A DNA stretch of 64,000 nt from Paragonimus skrjabini miyazakii (lineage: Eukaryota; Platyhelminthes; Trematoda; Plagiorchiida; Troglotrematidae). Of this stretch, positions 14,201 through 24,864 are shown in pieces (within the stretch, counting starts at the first letter, position 1; each line of letters begins with the position of its first letter). The position numbers and the translations under genes were made by a program. The stretch covers positions 1 to 64,000 of the forward strand of contig JTDE01002870.1 in the NCBI GenBank assembly GCA_014338405.1. The letters are read 5' to 3'. A model generated the notes under the pieces. It saw only the letters and a list, made by a program, of their open reading frames with translations, had not been told where the DNA came from and did no database searches.

Positions 14201-17200
14201 AGAAGTCGAGCCATACAAAGCGTCACAGAAACAGAGTGATAATAGGCGAGATGAAACTGGATGTTTGCACCATAATATAATGAACGCTTTGCAATTATAA
14301 AGGTCAGAATAAATGTGATGGGTTTTATCAGATAGAAGTTGTGTAGAAAACATTTCGACCATTGTGAAATGAAGGAAACTAATGACATCAACCAGTTTCC
14401 ATACCACTACAACTGCGGAATGAAGAGAGGTTTTATCGCCGGACACAAAACGAGTGTCCTGTGAAGTTGATGGAAATACCCGTAACACGAAGCGATCATA
14501 TCATATTGGTACTCAAAGAAATCCACAAATATCTAACAGAGACGAGTCGAGAGTTGGGTTTGACATGTAAATGAAGAGACGAGCATACAATGAAAATTGC
14601 CCTCATATTAGTTTCCTCTTATTTGGATGTGTTGAGAATCAGACTGTCGGATTCTGACCAAATTGATGTTTCGGACAAACTGTTCAGCAGAGCGAACGAG
14701 CAAAAGCCTGTCAGATACTTAATACCCAACACCAATTCATCTGTATACTGCGTATCAACAATGTGGTCATGAGTTGACATGACTATTATATAACGTGGAA
14801 ATAAGAACGCAGAAAGAAACGCAGTGGGTACAACTCCACTGCGATTAGTGAATGGCGTTGGTATTTGATTATCGAGCTGAGTCACTTAGCAATTCGTGAA
14901 ATGTTATCAGTTGAATTGTGAATGCCGGATCTCTTGAGAATTTGTACTAACTACTTTATATCAACGCACTCAAAGCTGCCGCCACAGACAGGAAAACAGA
15001 CAATTCTAGATTCTGCATCGAAGACGATAGAATGGTGTAAAGTTGGCGAGGCAGAACAAAAGGTTTGAATGCGACTGACGGTAGGCAAATTGGCGTGAAT
15101 TTGTGAAGTTTTGCTGAGTTGCAAGTCGAGTGAAAATCGTTTTTTTCAATACTTCCGGTGTTGCAGACATGAGTGAAATCGGGCAAAATTTGACTCCCTT
15201 TTATTTCTATAACTGAAGTGGCAACCGTCATCTTTCAACAGTCGTTGTTTTTTTTGTTTGAAGCACTAGGTGACTAATTCTGTTAGGGGTTAGCCTATTG
15301 GTTCAAACATAGCATTGATAAATCAGACACTCCAAATAACATACTTTACACACTGGCATCAGTCATCAACACATGGCAATTATGATAACCAAATAAAACA
15401 ACTTTAGTTGATTGGTTCAATATGTGTCTGGATTTGGTTTGTTGATAATCCGTTTGGCATCTAATCGCCAAACAAGTATGATGTAGATAACGCTAGGGTG
15501 TATTATATAGTTTTATGGCTTGGAGACAGTGTCGTAATTGTAGTCCCCTATGTATCAAGCTTATATAAGTTATAGTTACTTTGTTGTTAAATTTCCCAGT
15601 GAGTATCATATGCACGTGGATACTCACTAGCAAAATGCGATACATCCGTCTAAGACCTTGCGTAATAATTCCTGTCTATTTTAGGTTATTCGCGAGAGCA
15701 AAGACTTCTTGGTTGTTTTGACATTAAATCAACCAGCTGGAAAAAATTTACATCATTTGCAAAAGTAAACACTACCTGTCATTGTACAAAATCGACACTG
15801 TCGGTCACTTAGGAATGAAGGTAACGCACAAACCAGAAAAAATTTGGCCCGTCGCAAAGGCTATCAGTAATCTACTGTCAAGAATCCATCACGAAGTACT
15901 TCTTGTCACGTATCGTGTAATGTTAGGTGAATGCCGCTTGAGCATCAAGATGGAAACTCGGTGGAAAGGTGAACCATAATACATCATGTGATACATATCC
16001 TGTTCGGTCAACGGTCATTGTCGTAATTACTGCTTATTACTGTCTTCCAGTATCAGACGTCATCCATGATCTACTATTGTTCAAGTTTTCAGTGAGCTCT
16101 TCTGATCCTATCTTGAGACTCTATTATCCATTTGCTCTCCACTTGGCCTTAACTTACCCGTGCTTTCTTCTTCATCTCTTCCCTGCACATTTTGATCATG
16201 CTCGGCAAACAGGTAACCGTCCCTGCGGCTGAATTTCACATGTGGGAACTTCATCGCGTAATCAGTAAACTTTTCAAAGATTCGTGTTCAATTTGAGCTA
16301 AGTTCCGAAGTTAAAGGCACCAAGTCAGAAATTTAAAGTGTCAAGCGATGCAAACTGAAACTTAAATTTATTTGTACATAATTGGCGCTTTCAAAAAATT
16401 TGGTTTTTGAAATGTCTTTGGAAAAATGCGGAAACTGAGATCCACTGTATTTATATCGTTGTTGAATAACTTTATTAAACGCCACTTGAGTTGAATAGTT
16501 GTATTTGTGGTAAATCGCAAACTACCGTGGACTGAATGATATATACACTTTAGATGTTGCATTATCGTTTTACAGAACGTCAAGCGCATGATCGGATGAC
16601 AGTTCGAACAGGTAGTGTCCTATGAAGTTCTTCTTGTTAGCAGTTCTCCGGAGGCTTTACCTCCAAAGGCTCAGCTGTCAAAACGTCTATACCATTTGAC
16701 ATTAAGTGTGTTTCTTTCAAAAGTGATATTCTGATTAATACTCGACAAGTTGAGTATTGCACCATCAAAAATGAGATATAATGATGCAAAAAATGTTGTA
16801 TTTCTGGCAACAGATTAAACCACCTGTACTCTCACCCAACACGGGAATGGTGTTTTCTACCAGTTTTCCTGTAGTTGCAGAAAACATTTGATTCAGTGAT
16901 GTAGAAAGAACGCACGAAACTTGAACCAAATTGCCTATTTGAAAGTAAATGTGTGATGCACAAATATAGGCGGTAATGGGTGACGCTGTATGAACGTGGA
17001 GTGTCACTTAGCCGATTACAGAGCAGCTAATAACCTCGGTATAAACAATAAAATTCACGTCATTCTGCGGTCTTCAAAAATGTTCACAATTCACCAAATG
17101 TATCGAATTTTTATTAACTGGTTTTGTTGCCTCAGTACAAATGATTATGACTCTTTGTTTGTCTTGGCTTTAGCTGTGAGCATTACTCATTATTCAGACC

Positions 17201-20200
17201 TATCTGTATATTCTTGTGTACTTCATCATATCACTTTCAAGTTCTTCTCTCACATTAGTCACACACTTAGGAGTATGTTGAGTGAATTCACATCACGATT
17301 TTGATCCTGTGATCATTCTGTAATATTCTACTCAAAAAGTGATCAGCTCCAGACAAAACGTTCCTGATCCGCTGACCTATATTGTCGTTGTTTTTGACTT
17401 ATGTTAAAGCAGCCGATCCTCATGAGTTGCGTTTAGTAAACAAAAGAAATTCTGGGTGATTCTTTTAAGGTGAATGCGTTCCACATTATGTTTTCATTCA
17501 ACCGACGCGAATTAGCCAAGTGGGCTTGGCCCCTCCACTTACGTTGATCTCTTACCAATCAAATTAACTGCTCCGCTTGGCCTGAGTACGGTTATCGTTT
17601 AGCGTCAATGTCATTGTTTCCGTTGTACTGGTCGGTGAGCTCATCACTTATGCGGAATCCAAAAACAACTTCTCATTGCTTTCGACAAGTAACCCGTCAA
17701 TAACTGACTGAGTTAATTTTGCTTATATAGTGTATTTAAATCGATTATGAAAGTGTCGCCAAAATTACTTGAAATTCTGAAATGGAAGGTTTGTTTCTGA
17801 AATAACCATGTTTTAATGTGATACAAAGTGGTTCGAACACGGCACAGCCTGTCTGGCTATCCGTCTGTAAAACGAATGCCCGAAAAACGAACGTCAAGCC
17901 ATGGTGGATATCAGAAACCCATAAATTAGGCTGTCAATCAGCCCAGGTTATCGAATTGATGAGCTATTCAGAGATAGACCAGTGCAACCATATATGACAA
18001 TCTCCTACTACACTGTACACAGAGTAGACAGCATATAGAATGATAAGTGACACCATATTAAATTGAGTATTTATCACCATGTCATTCCTATGAACGAGGC
18101 ACCTTCTACCTATCGCCTATTTTGACTTTAAACCAGGGTCGTGAATTAGATTATGGATGGTGAGCATAGTTTACCTAATGATTCCACTGAATTGCATGCT
18201 TACACTTGAGCTAGGAGAAATTAATGGCTTAGTAGGATAAATGGCGAAAGGAAACTAAACTTTAAAGTAAATGAGAATGGCGATTAGTCAGATTAGTAGA
18301 ACTTTTAGTTTGTCATTTAATGTCCCTCTACTCGGAGCAACAGAGAGCTCATATACCTGTTCGTATTAATTCAATACATAAAGCTTTATTGCTAAAATAC
18401 AATAGCAAAACAGCCATTATTAATGTATTTGTTTTGAAACACTGTCCATGTTACGTTTATTGTGATTCGTGCGTGGGAACACAGCCGAAACTGTTGCCGT
18501 TAACCATAGAACGTGTAAAGTTCCTAGTGCTATCGTTCAGAAGATGTTACTATACAGGTGTACTACAGCTACCAGATGGTGTTAACCTGAGTTTCGACCA
18601 TATGCGCATTTTTTTAAGAATAAGATGGCTGACACCTTAAATAAAACAAAGGGAAAACATTTAGATAAACCGGTTTAGAATGCATTCTAAAGATTTCTGT
18701 TGGGTATGCCGAGCAGTTTGACATCCATTTTCGTTCGACTTGAATTCGTTTTGGAACTATGAGTTCCCTTTCCAGCCATATTTGAACCGAGATTAATTGC
18801 GTTCGACCTATTAAGTAACAGCATACACAAGAAGGAATTATTTCAATATGAATGGGAATCTAAGTTTTAGATTCATGAATATGATATACCGCTTATGGTT
18901 GTTCCTTATTGTCATTCGTAAGAAAAGTTTGCATATGTAATCTAAAAGGATTAACCAGAAGTGTTAGATGAAATTGAATAAGTTTCACCTTGACTGGGTT
19001 AACTTGTAGGTAGAGTGCAAAGTCAAGTCATTGGTCAGTTAAATTTTAATTGTTCACATAACCATTTAGTTTGTCGAGATGTCCAATAATAATTTGTTTA
19101 CGATTGACACTTCCTGTGACCAGTATGCATGGCCAACGCCTAAGTGTGTAACTCACTCACAGTGCATCCATTCCCCTTCTCATCCAGATCTTCAGCATGT
19201 GAACAAAACTCTCCTCTTCACACCACAGCGAGATTAAGTAGCAACCTTATGCACCGCTCGTCCTAGGATGCATTTCCAATAACAGGCTTCACCATAAATT
19301 CCAGTATTTATCACTCGAGGTATCGTGTGCCGGTTAACCATATGTAGGAAGGGAATAACTTGTCTACTAAGTTTTCCTGAAGACGTAACCCATAATGATC
19401 CATTCATTTGATGGAGCAATGCAAACCAGGAAGTTAGGCCTGTGTTAAATTTGTGCCTCTTTTAATCGGATATTAGTTCCAGCAGCTCTGCGATGGTTTT
19501 AGTCTTCTCAGGTGTTGACCTACAATGTTTTTTCACCCTTGGACACAGTCCTTTACATGTGATACTATTCCACGTACCAATGTTAACATCAGCGTTGGAA
19601 TTTGTCATCGGTTCGACAATAAATTTCTACTAGTGTATTATGGTTGCTTCTGTTTTGTTTCGCTAATCGTCCGACTACATTCAAATACGTTATTTCTATC
19701 CAGATGTGTTGTTAGGGACGAATATTCACAAATCGTCTCTAGTAGACTCATTGCAGTTCTGTGCTCAGTGGCAGCCGTTAGTTTTTCACATTGGTGCATG
19801 AAAGTATCAAAGAAAATCACCTGATGCAAAAAACATATTGTCTTCAGTTTTTAGTCAAGTGGCTAATGAAAAAAAATTGGTTGTGATGCAACAATACTGC
19901 TTGCTAAATTCCCGTTCCAGTTAGGTTAGTCTGATCTGTCGAATAGGTTGATCTAGAATGCAATGTGATTAAACGGAAGAGGTTTCCTGATTGAAGAAGG
20001 TTCTGCCAATCGGAGCTCAAGCAGAATCGTGGTCCATCGATACCAGCAAATCAAAAACGTTGACCAGATGCTACAGTGAGTTTGTTGTAGGATGTGGTAA
20101 TGAAAACAGGTTGTCTGAGGGTGTTAGAGTTAAACGTCCAGATTGCCTAAATGAAGATCGTGGAACGTAATGATGGATAGGCCAATTTGAAGGCAACGTG

Positions 20201-21276
20201 CTTACCGCCCAGTGGCAATTTTACATTAAGACTATTCCTCCATCATAAAGTGCCGCTCAAATAATCTTTATTTAGGTTTTATCGACACGGTAGCCAAGTG
20301 GGTGGCGTGGACTGAAAACTTGTCTGAGTTACTAGTTCGCGTCAATCGACGCACAGAAAAACAGAGAGTGCAGCGACACCAATTAAAAAACCCACCATCC
20401 TTTCTGTGTAATGAAAACTGACCAGGTGTCTCACTTTCCCGAGCGAAAAACACGAACAATGAACCTATTTGTGATACCAGAAATCTCTTCAAAAAATTGT
20501 TTATTCATATGACCGAATCATTTAAAATAACTGTTGACTTGGGAATCATGGTTTGTTGATGTATCGTAATGGTCAAGTTGAACGTGGAATTAGACAAGAT
20601 GAATAAGTCCTAATGAATGCAGATGAAAGTTTGGCAATTTATCTGGTTGGTATAATTGAAACATTATTAGAAGAATGCGGAACAGAAAGAATCGTTTCGT
20701 TAGGTAGTTTTAATCACACGTTTTATGGTAACAAGAAACAGTAAAGCTGACGAATTGTTTGCAAGTGACTCCATTGCAACCTGCCAGATTCGGTAAGATA
20801 AAAATTTCATCATCTAGACAAGAGTGAAGTTGCACGTGTGCAGTTACGACTCGTTTGATTCTTTCAAATTGAAAACCTCAATTTTAAAGAGAAGAGTTTT
20901 GAATTTGCTCAGATTTTTCATTTGTATAGTAGGATCTGCTAGATGACCTAAACGCAGATCCGAAACGAACTAAGTTTAGCGGTGAGTAGTAAGGGATTTT
21001 GGTTTTTATATACAATGAATCTCGTTCACAATTGTTTGCAGATATTTCTCTCCCATGAACTTGTTCAATCAGCTATTTTCGAAAAGAAGCACTACACTTT
21101 TGGATTAGCCCTTGTCACAACGTAACCGTGTCAGTGCGTATCCTTGCAACCGAATTTACAAAAATGACAAAAGATTTTGTTTTTTTAATGCCTTCCGATA
21201 TGTAAGGTTGTCAGTGTTAACAAACGTTTTATTTCTTTCAAAAGTGTTCATAAGACGAATACAAAATGAACAACAA
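8231..21276. other. Long stretch without recognised gene (contains the 222-N gap)
   Basis: About 13 kb upstream of the first visible CNG exon. The S1-S6 exons of the channel could in principle lie here, but I looked for the pore (T-I-G-E-T-P-like) and S6 sequences ending in EFQ before a GT donor and did not find them. Open frames of up to about 105 codons occur (for example 14174-14488 minus, 16990-17304 plus, 18320-18640 plus), none with a known motif. A short (TA) run lies near 9779. Confidence 0.4.
13834..14055. other. Assembly gap (222 N)
   Basis: Run of N; the length suggests an estimated gap size. Any frame reading through it is meaningless. Confidence 1.
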
Positions 21277-21371
21277 AATTCAGATTCATGTTAGCTTCTG
21301 GTTAGTTTGAATACTCGACACCAACAAAAATGTTTAGTAGATATAATGTTCTGTAAAAATGCAGCACTATA
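21277..21371 (+). repeat. 95-bp direct repeat, copy 1 (just upstream of a CNG exon)
   Basis: From AATTCAGATTCATG to GCAGCACTATA. It matches 22869-22963 with two differences, both C here and T there (ACTCGA against ATTTGA). The copies are 1,592 bp apart and enclose the exon at 21444-21737. Confidence 0.9.
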
Positions 21372-21443
21372 TAAACTATTTTGCTTTGTAATTTTGTTTT
21401 TCTGTCACCATTTACTTCCACGACATCCCTTGTCTCATTTCAG

Positions 21444-21737
21444 CCCATCTGGATTGTGTGAAAAACTACCTATCCCTTCGACGTGTGCCATATTCGTTAC
21501 AAGAACGCGTGATTAATTGGTTCGACTATCTTTGGTATACAAACAAGATTACTGATGAAGAGAACGTGTTGAATGATTTACCAGATAAACTACGTGCTGA
21601 GATTGCTATCCAGATGCATTTAGACACACTGAAGCGAGTGGAAATATTTCAGAACACTGAGGAAGGTTTTCTTTCCGAATTGGTTCTTCATCTACGCATG
21701 GTTTTATTTGCACCGGGGGATTACGTGTGTCGCAAAG
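21444..21737 (+). CDS. CNG channel exon: C-linker and start of the CNBD
   Basis: Internal exon of 294 bp encoding 97 full codons, with a split codon at each end (phase 1 in and out). The acceptor is the CAG ending at 21443 after a pyrimidine-rich run; the donor is AAAG/GTATG. It begins HLDCVKNYLSLRRVP, the start of the CNG C-linker just behind S6, which carries ligand binding to the pore gate. WFDYLWYTNKITDEE and LPDKLRAEIAI follow, then HLDTLKRVEIFQ, all strongly typical of CNG rather than HCN or EAG channels. The last part, ELVLHLRMVLFAPGDYVCRKG, is the first helix and first beta strands of the CNBD, with the usual PGDY(I/V)C(R/K)KG motif. The codon continues directly into the exon at 31025. 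The exon before it, encoding S6, was not found upstream. A 95-bp repeat lies 70 bp upstream. Confidence 0.95.
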
Positions 21738-22860
21738 GTATGTGGTTCCGATTCCAAAGACGTCCAATATAAAAACTCCATGTCACATAGTCTTTAAGAT
21801 ATTGTAGTTGATTTTACACCTGACGAGAAGTGGTAATTACATATTATGAATTGAGTGCAAAACGATACATTGACGATGACCACACGTTAAACAGATTAAT
21901 GGAGTTGATTAACCATATAGATTTGTTCAATAAATCCTTTGACGGTTTAATGACCGTCAGCATTATTACCAGGCTGCCTAATGCAAGAGAATCGTCATAT
22001 ATGTGTCCAAACCCTAATCGCGTACAGTAAGTCGTGCGCACCTCAGTAAATAAGCGCATCATCAGAAATAGAAACTGAGTTCGGATTCCGACTAAAATTT
22101 GTTTGATACAAAACAGCCTTATTTACAACGGATACTCAAATCTATTGATCAAATCGCTCCCCTACTTTTATTGGTCGACAGTTTGTTTGATCAGAATGGA
22201 CGGCGAGCTAATTGCTTTGTATAATTGGCCTTGATTTTTTGATTTCATGATGTAGCTTGATTTGTTGATCGGTTCTCGTGTGCTAATCGGTTACGCGGTG
22301 TTTGTTGTTGCGTTCAATCCCACTAATCGATGTATAGCAACGTCTGATTATCCGGGTGGTAAAGCTGGCGCTGCTGATTAGCCAGCACTTGAGTTTGTTC
22401 AAACCACTAGCTATCATCGACTATCATTGCGCAATGTATACGTACTTTCTTTAAATGCAAGCATACTGATCGTTCGATCGCTTCGAATGAAGACAGTAAC
22501 TGTTGTGTTCCCCCAATCGACGACCCCACGTTCAGGAATTTTCTCCAAGCTGAGACCAAAGGAAGCTTACTTGTTAAGCAATATTCTGATTACTGTTGAG
22601 TAGAAAAACTACAGAGATTTCAGCTAATTGGAAACCGAATGCCACGCACACTTGATCTTAGTCTTCGTGCTCACATAAGCCTTCCGATTAGTCCAGTTAG
22701 TTAGTCTGAGTTAACTTAAATCCTCGAACCTTCACTACTGATTCAAACCATGCTGAGTTGGTTCAATGAAGACAGTAACTTCAACCTAACTGAGGAGTTC
22801 TGATCACGGGGTCATCGATTGGATAGAACAGAGTGATTCTGTTCAATATGTCTTTGAAAT

Positions 22861-23105
22861 GATCGGGCAATTCAGATTCATGTTAGCTTCTGGTTAGTTT
22901 GAATATTTGACACCAACAAAAATGTTTAGTAGATATAATGTTCTGTAAAAATGCAGCACTATACAAGGTTGTGGTTGAGCGTTTAGATTTGATTATTCGG
23001 TCATGCCTTTTGTGAGGTTGCTGGCGTTGTGATTAACATGCTAAGCTCAAAACCCCGAGGATCAGAGTGCAAACTCTGAGCAGGACGAGGATATTGTTGA
23101 ATAGT
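22861..23105 (+). repeat. tRNA-like SINE family, copy 2, interrupted by a 95-bp insertion
   Basis: GATCGGGCAA matches the 5' part of the copy at 32418. After the 95-bp block at 22869-22963 the similarity resumes with GTGGTTGAGCGTT (A-box-like), GATTATTCGGTCATGC and, more weakly, GAGGATATTG. The hammerhead block is lost. Confidence 0.6.
22869..22963 (+). repeat. 95-bp direct repeat, copy 2 (inside SINE copy 2)
   Basis: Second copy of the block at 21277, about 98% identical. It replaces the segment that follows GATCGGGCAA in the intact SINE copy at 32418, so it looks inserted there. Confidence 0.9.
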
Positions 23106-23609
23106 ACGGAATTTTTGTTCATATGCATCAAACATCACCCACAGGTGATCGCAACCATCGGATTTATTAGTCAGCTCCTATCAAAAAGAAGTCCTAGACT
23201 TGATTTTTTATTCTGTCAGATCTGAGTCCACTAGACCAATCATAAGCCAGTTCCACAGCCTGAAAATACAATGGAGAAATTCTACTGCACTAAAGCGAAA
23301 GGCTTTTACACGAAAGATACATTCTTATGCCTAGAAGAGAAACCAGTATGAAAAAAGGCATAGAACTCCGGCCACTCTATCACTGCGCCATCTAGGTCAG
23401 TTGTCATACCTAAACGCACAACCAAACCGGTCTTGTGAGTACTGTTCAAGCTGACTGGCCCCTGTCATTTGTCAGTTATCTAAATAGTGTTGGACAAGTT
23501 GAAGGATATCTGTCACTTCGAACTGGTAAGGAGTCTTAGTTGTGGCATAATCCTGTGGAGTGATCGAACAGATACTCCGTCTCCTCCCCTAGATGGTACA
23601 ACAGTTTGA

Positions 23610-23765
23610 ACATTGCTCGCAAGCGAATGCGACAAAGTGTTTGCTTGGGTTAAGCTGATCGTGCTTAAAGTGAGATCAATGACAAAGTGGTCAACATGGT
23701 TGTCTGTTAAGAATGTAGGCCGGCGTTTGATTGCCGCTCGCATAGATGGTATGCTCGGTCAATCA
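23610..23765 (+). repeat. tRNA-like SINE family, copy 3, degraded
   Basis: CATTGCTCGCAAGCGAA, CATGGTTGTCT and a GGCCGG..GTT block match the copies at 5943 and 32418 in the same order and strand. It stops before the ribozyme part. It lies just upstream of the 3' end of PLE-B. Confidence 0.5.
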
Positions 23766-23927
23766 GCGAAACTCGAATCTATTCATTCCCAACGTTAACC
23801 AACTGGTGAAAAGATAGCTCTGAAAGGTTATCGGCTGAACTGGAATCTGTTCTCATGACATTGTAAAAACATTTAAAGCACTGGGTTCCTTTGATCCAAT
23901 TCGTCAAAACAGCAAGAAGACAAACGT

Positions 23928-23966
23928 TGCGGGATGTTAACGTTTCGATTTATCTCATCAGCCACA
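23928..23966 (-). ncRNA. Hammerhead ribozyme at the 3' end of PLE-B
   Basis: On the minus strand, two bases after the last PLE-B stop codon, TGTGG leads into the core CTGATGA, then stem II (GAT, loop AA, ATC), then GAAA, a very short stem III (ACG, loop TTAA, CAT with one C-A mismatch), cleavage base C, and CCGCA closing stem I against TGTGG (five pairs, one G-T). All invariant core residues of a type I hammerhead are present. Minimal hammerheads with tiny stem III have been reported in PLE terminal repeats, which fits the position exactly. Activity is uncertain because stems I and III are weak. Confidence 0.72.
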
Positions 23967-23968
23967 TA

Positions 23969-24864
23969 CTAAATACAAACAGAATATGTGACAAAGGCGC
24001 ATGGCAACAATAGTTGAACAGAGTGAATTTTTCGGTCAAAAGGTCGCCACCACGGGAGGTGGACGATGTGAACCATTAATTTTTGTTTGATCAACACAGC
24101 TTCACTGATGGCCAGAATTTTGGGGTTTGGGTGCCGCAGCAACACAGTGAACGGCCTGGTTGGGTCGACGTTGTGACCTGTCTCCAAGATGTGCTTTCCA
24201 ATTGACGATGCTGGTTTTCGCGTCCTGTTGCTCCTTTGACTGTCTGTTCGCTCAGCAGACTGAGTGAACCATTTTAGGAAGTGTTCGGCCACACGTTGAC
24301 GTAATCACCGGTCCGTTCTGCCGATATAGCTGCCATCACAACTACAGGTGAACTGATAAATGACATAGGAGACGGAATAGTTAGGTGTGTCACGCCTATG
24401 GTTTCTATAACTAACTCCCCGAGTTGATGATAACAGGCACAATACAGCTGCAGGATATGTGCAATTCACAGCTGACTGAAGCTGATGACACAGTATAGTG
24501 GAAAAATAGTCTTCCCCGAATTGTAGTTTTATGAACACCACTTTTTCTTTGCTGTGTGAACTGTAGGTCTTTCTGTTGTTTTCTTGCTATGAAGTGTGAT
24601 AAATTTATCCGGATATCCGTTAGCAAGTAATGCAGTTGTTAGGATATCTTCCTCACGTTTCAGCTGGTCATGTGTACAGATTCGTCGGGTTCTGTCAAAC
24701 AATGTTTTGAATAAACCACGCTTGTAGGCCATGGGTGCAAAACTGGAGAGCTGAAGGAATTGGCCACTCCAATTAAGCACGAATAAATGATGGTACCCAG
24801 TAGACATAAACATTTGCGATTTCACCATCACCCGAGGTTGTACTAGTAACAGCTGTTCAAACAA
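23969..24864 (-). pseudogene. Penelope-like element B: RT thumb and GIY-YIG endonuclease, broken
   Basis: This is the 3' part of a Penelope-like retroelement inside the first CNG intron, opposite in strand to the gene. Reading the minus strand from 24864, the first frame holds the end of the reverse transcriptase: SGQFLQLSSFAPMAYKRGL, then LFDRTRRICTHDQLKREE and LLANGYPDKFI, all PLE signatures. Near 24535 the frame shifts. The next frame carries the RT-endonuclease linker and then the GIY-YIG start VIYQFTCSCDGSYIGRTDR, where a TGA stop interrupts it at about 24303. Reading continues in the same frame with VAEHFLKWF, KHILETGHNVDPTRPF, RHPNPKILAISEAVLI and HLPWW, the rest of the endonuclease. 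The catalytic core of the RT is missing (5' truncation). It is clearly dead: one frameshift, one nonsense codon and no 5' half. A hammerhead ribozyme follows at once. Confidence 0.88.
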
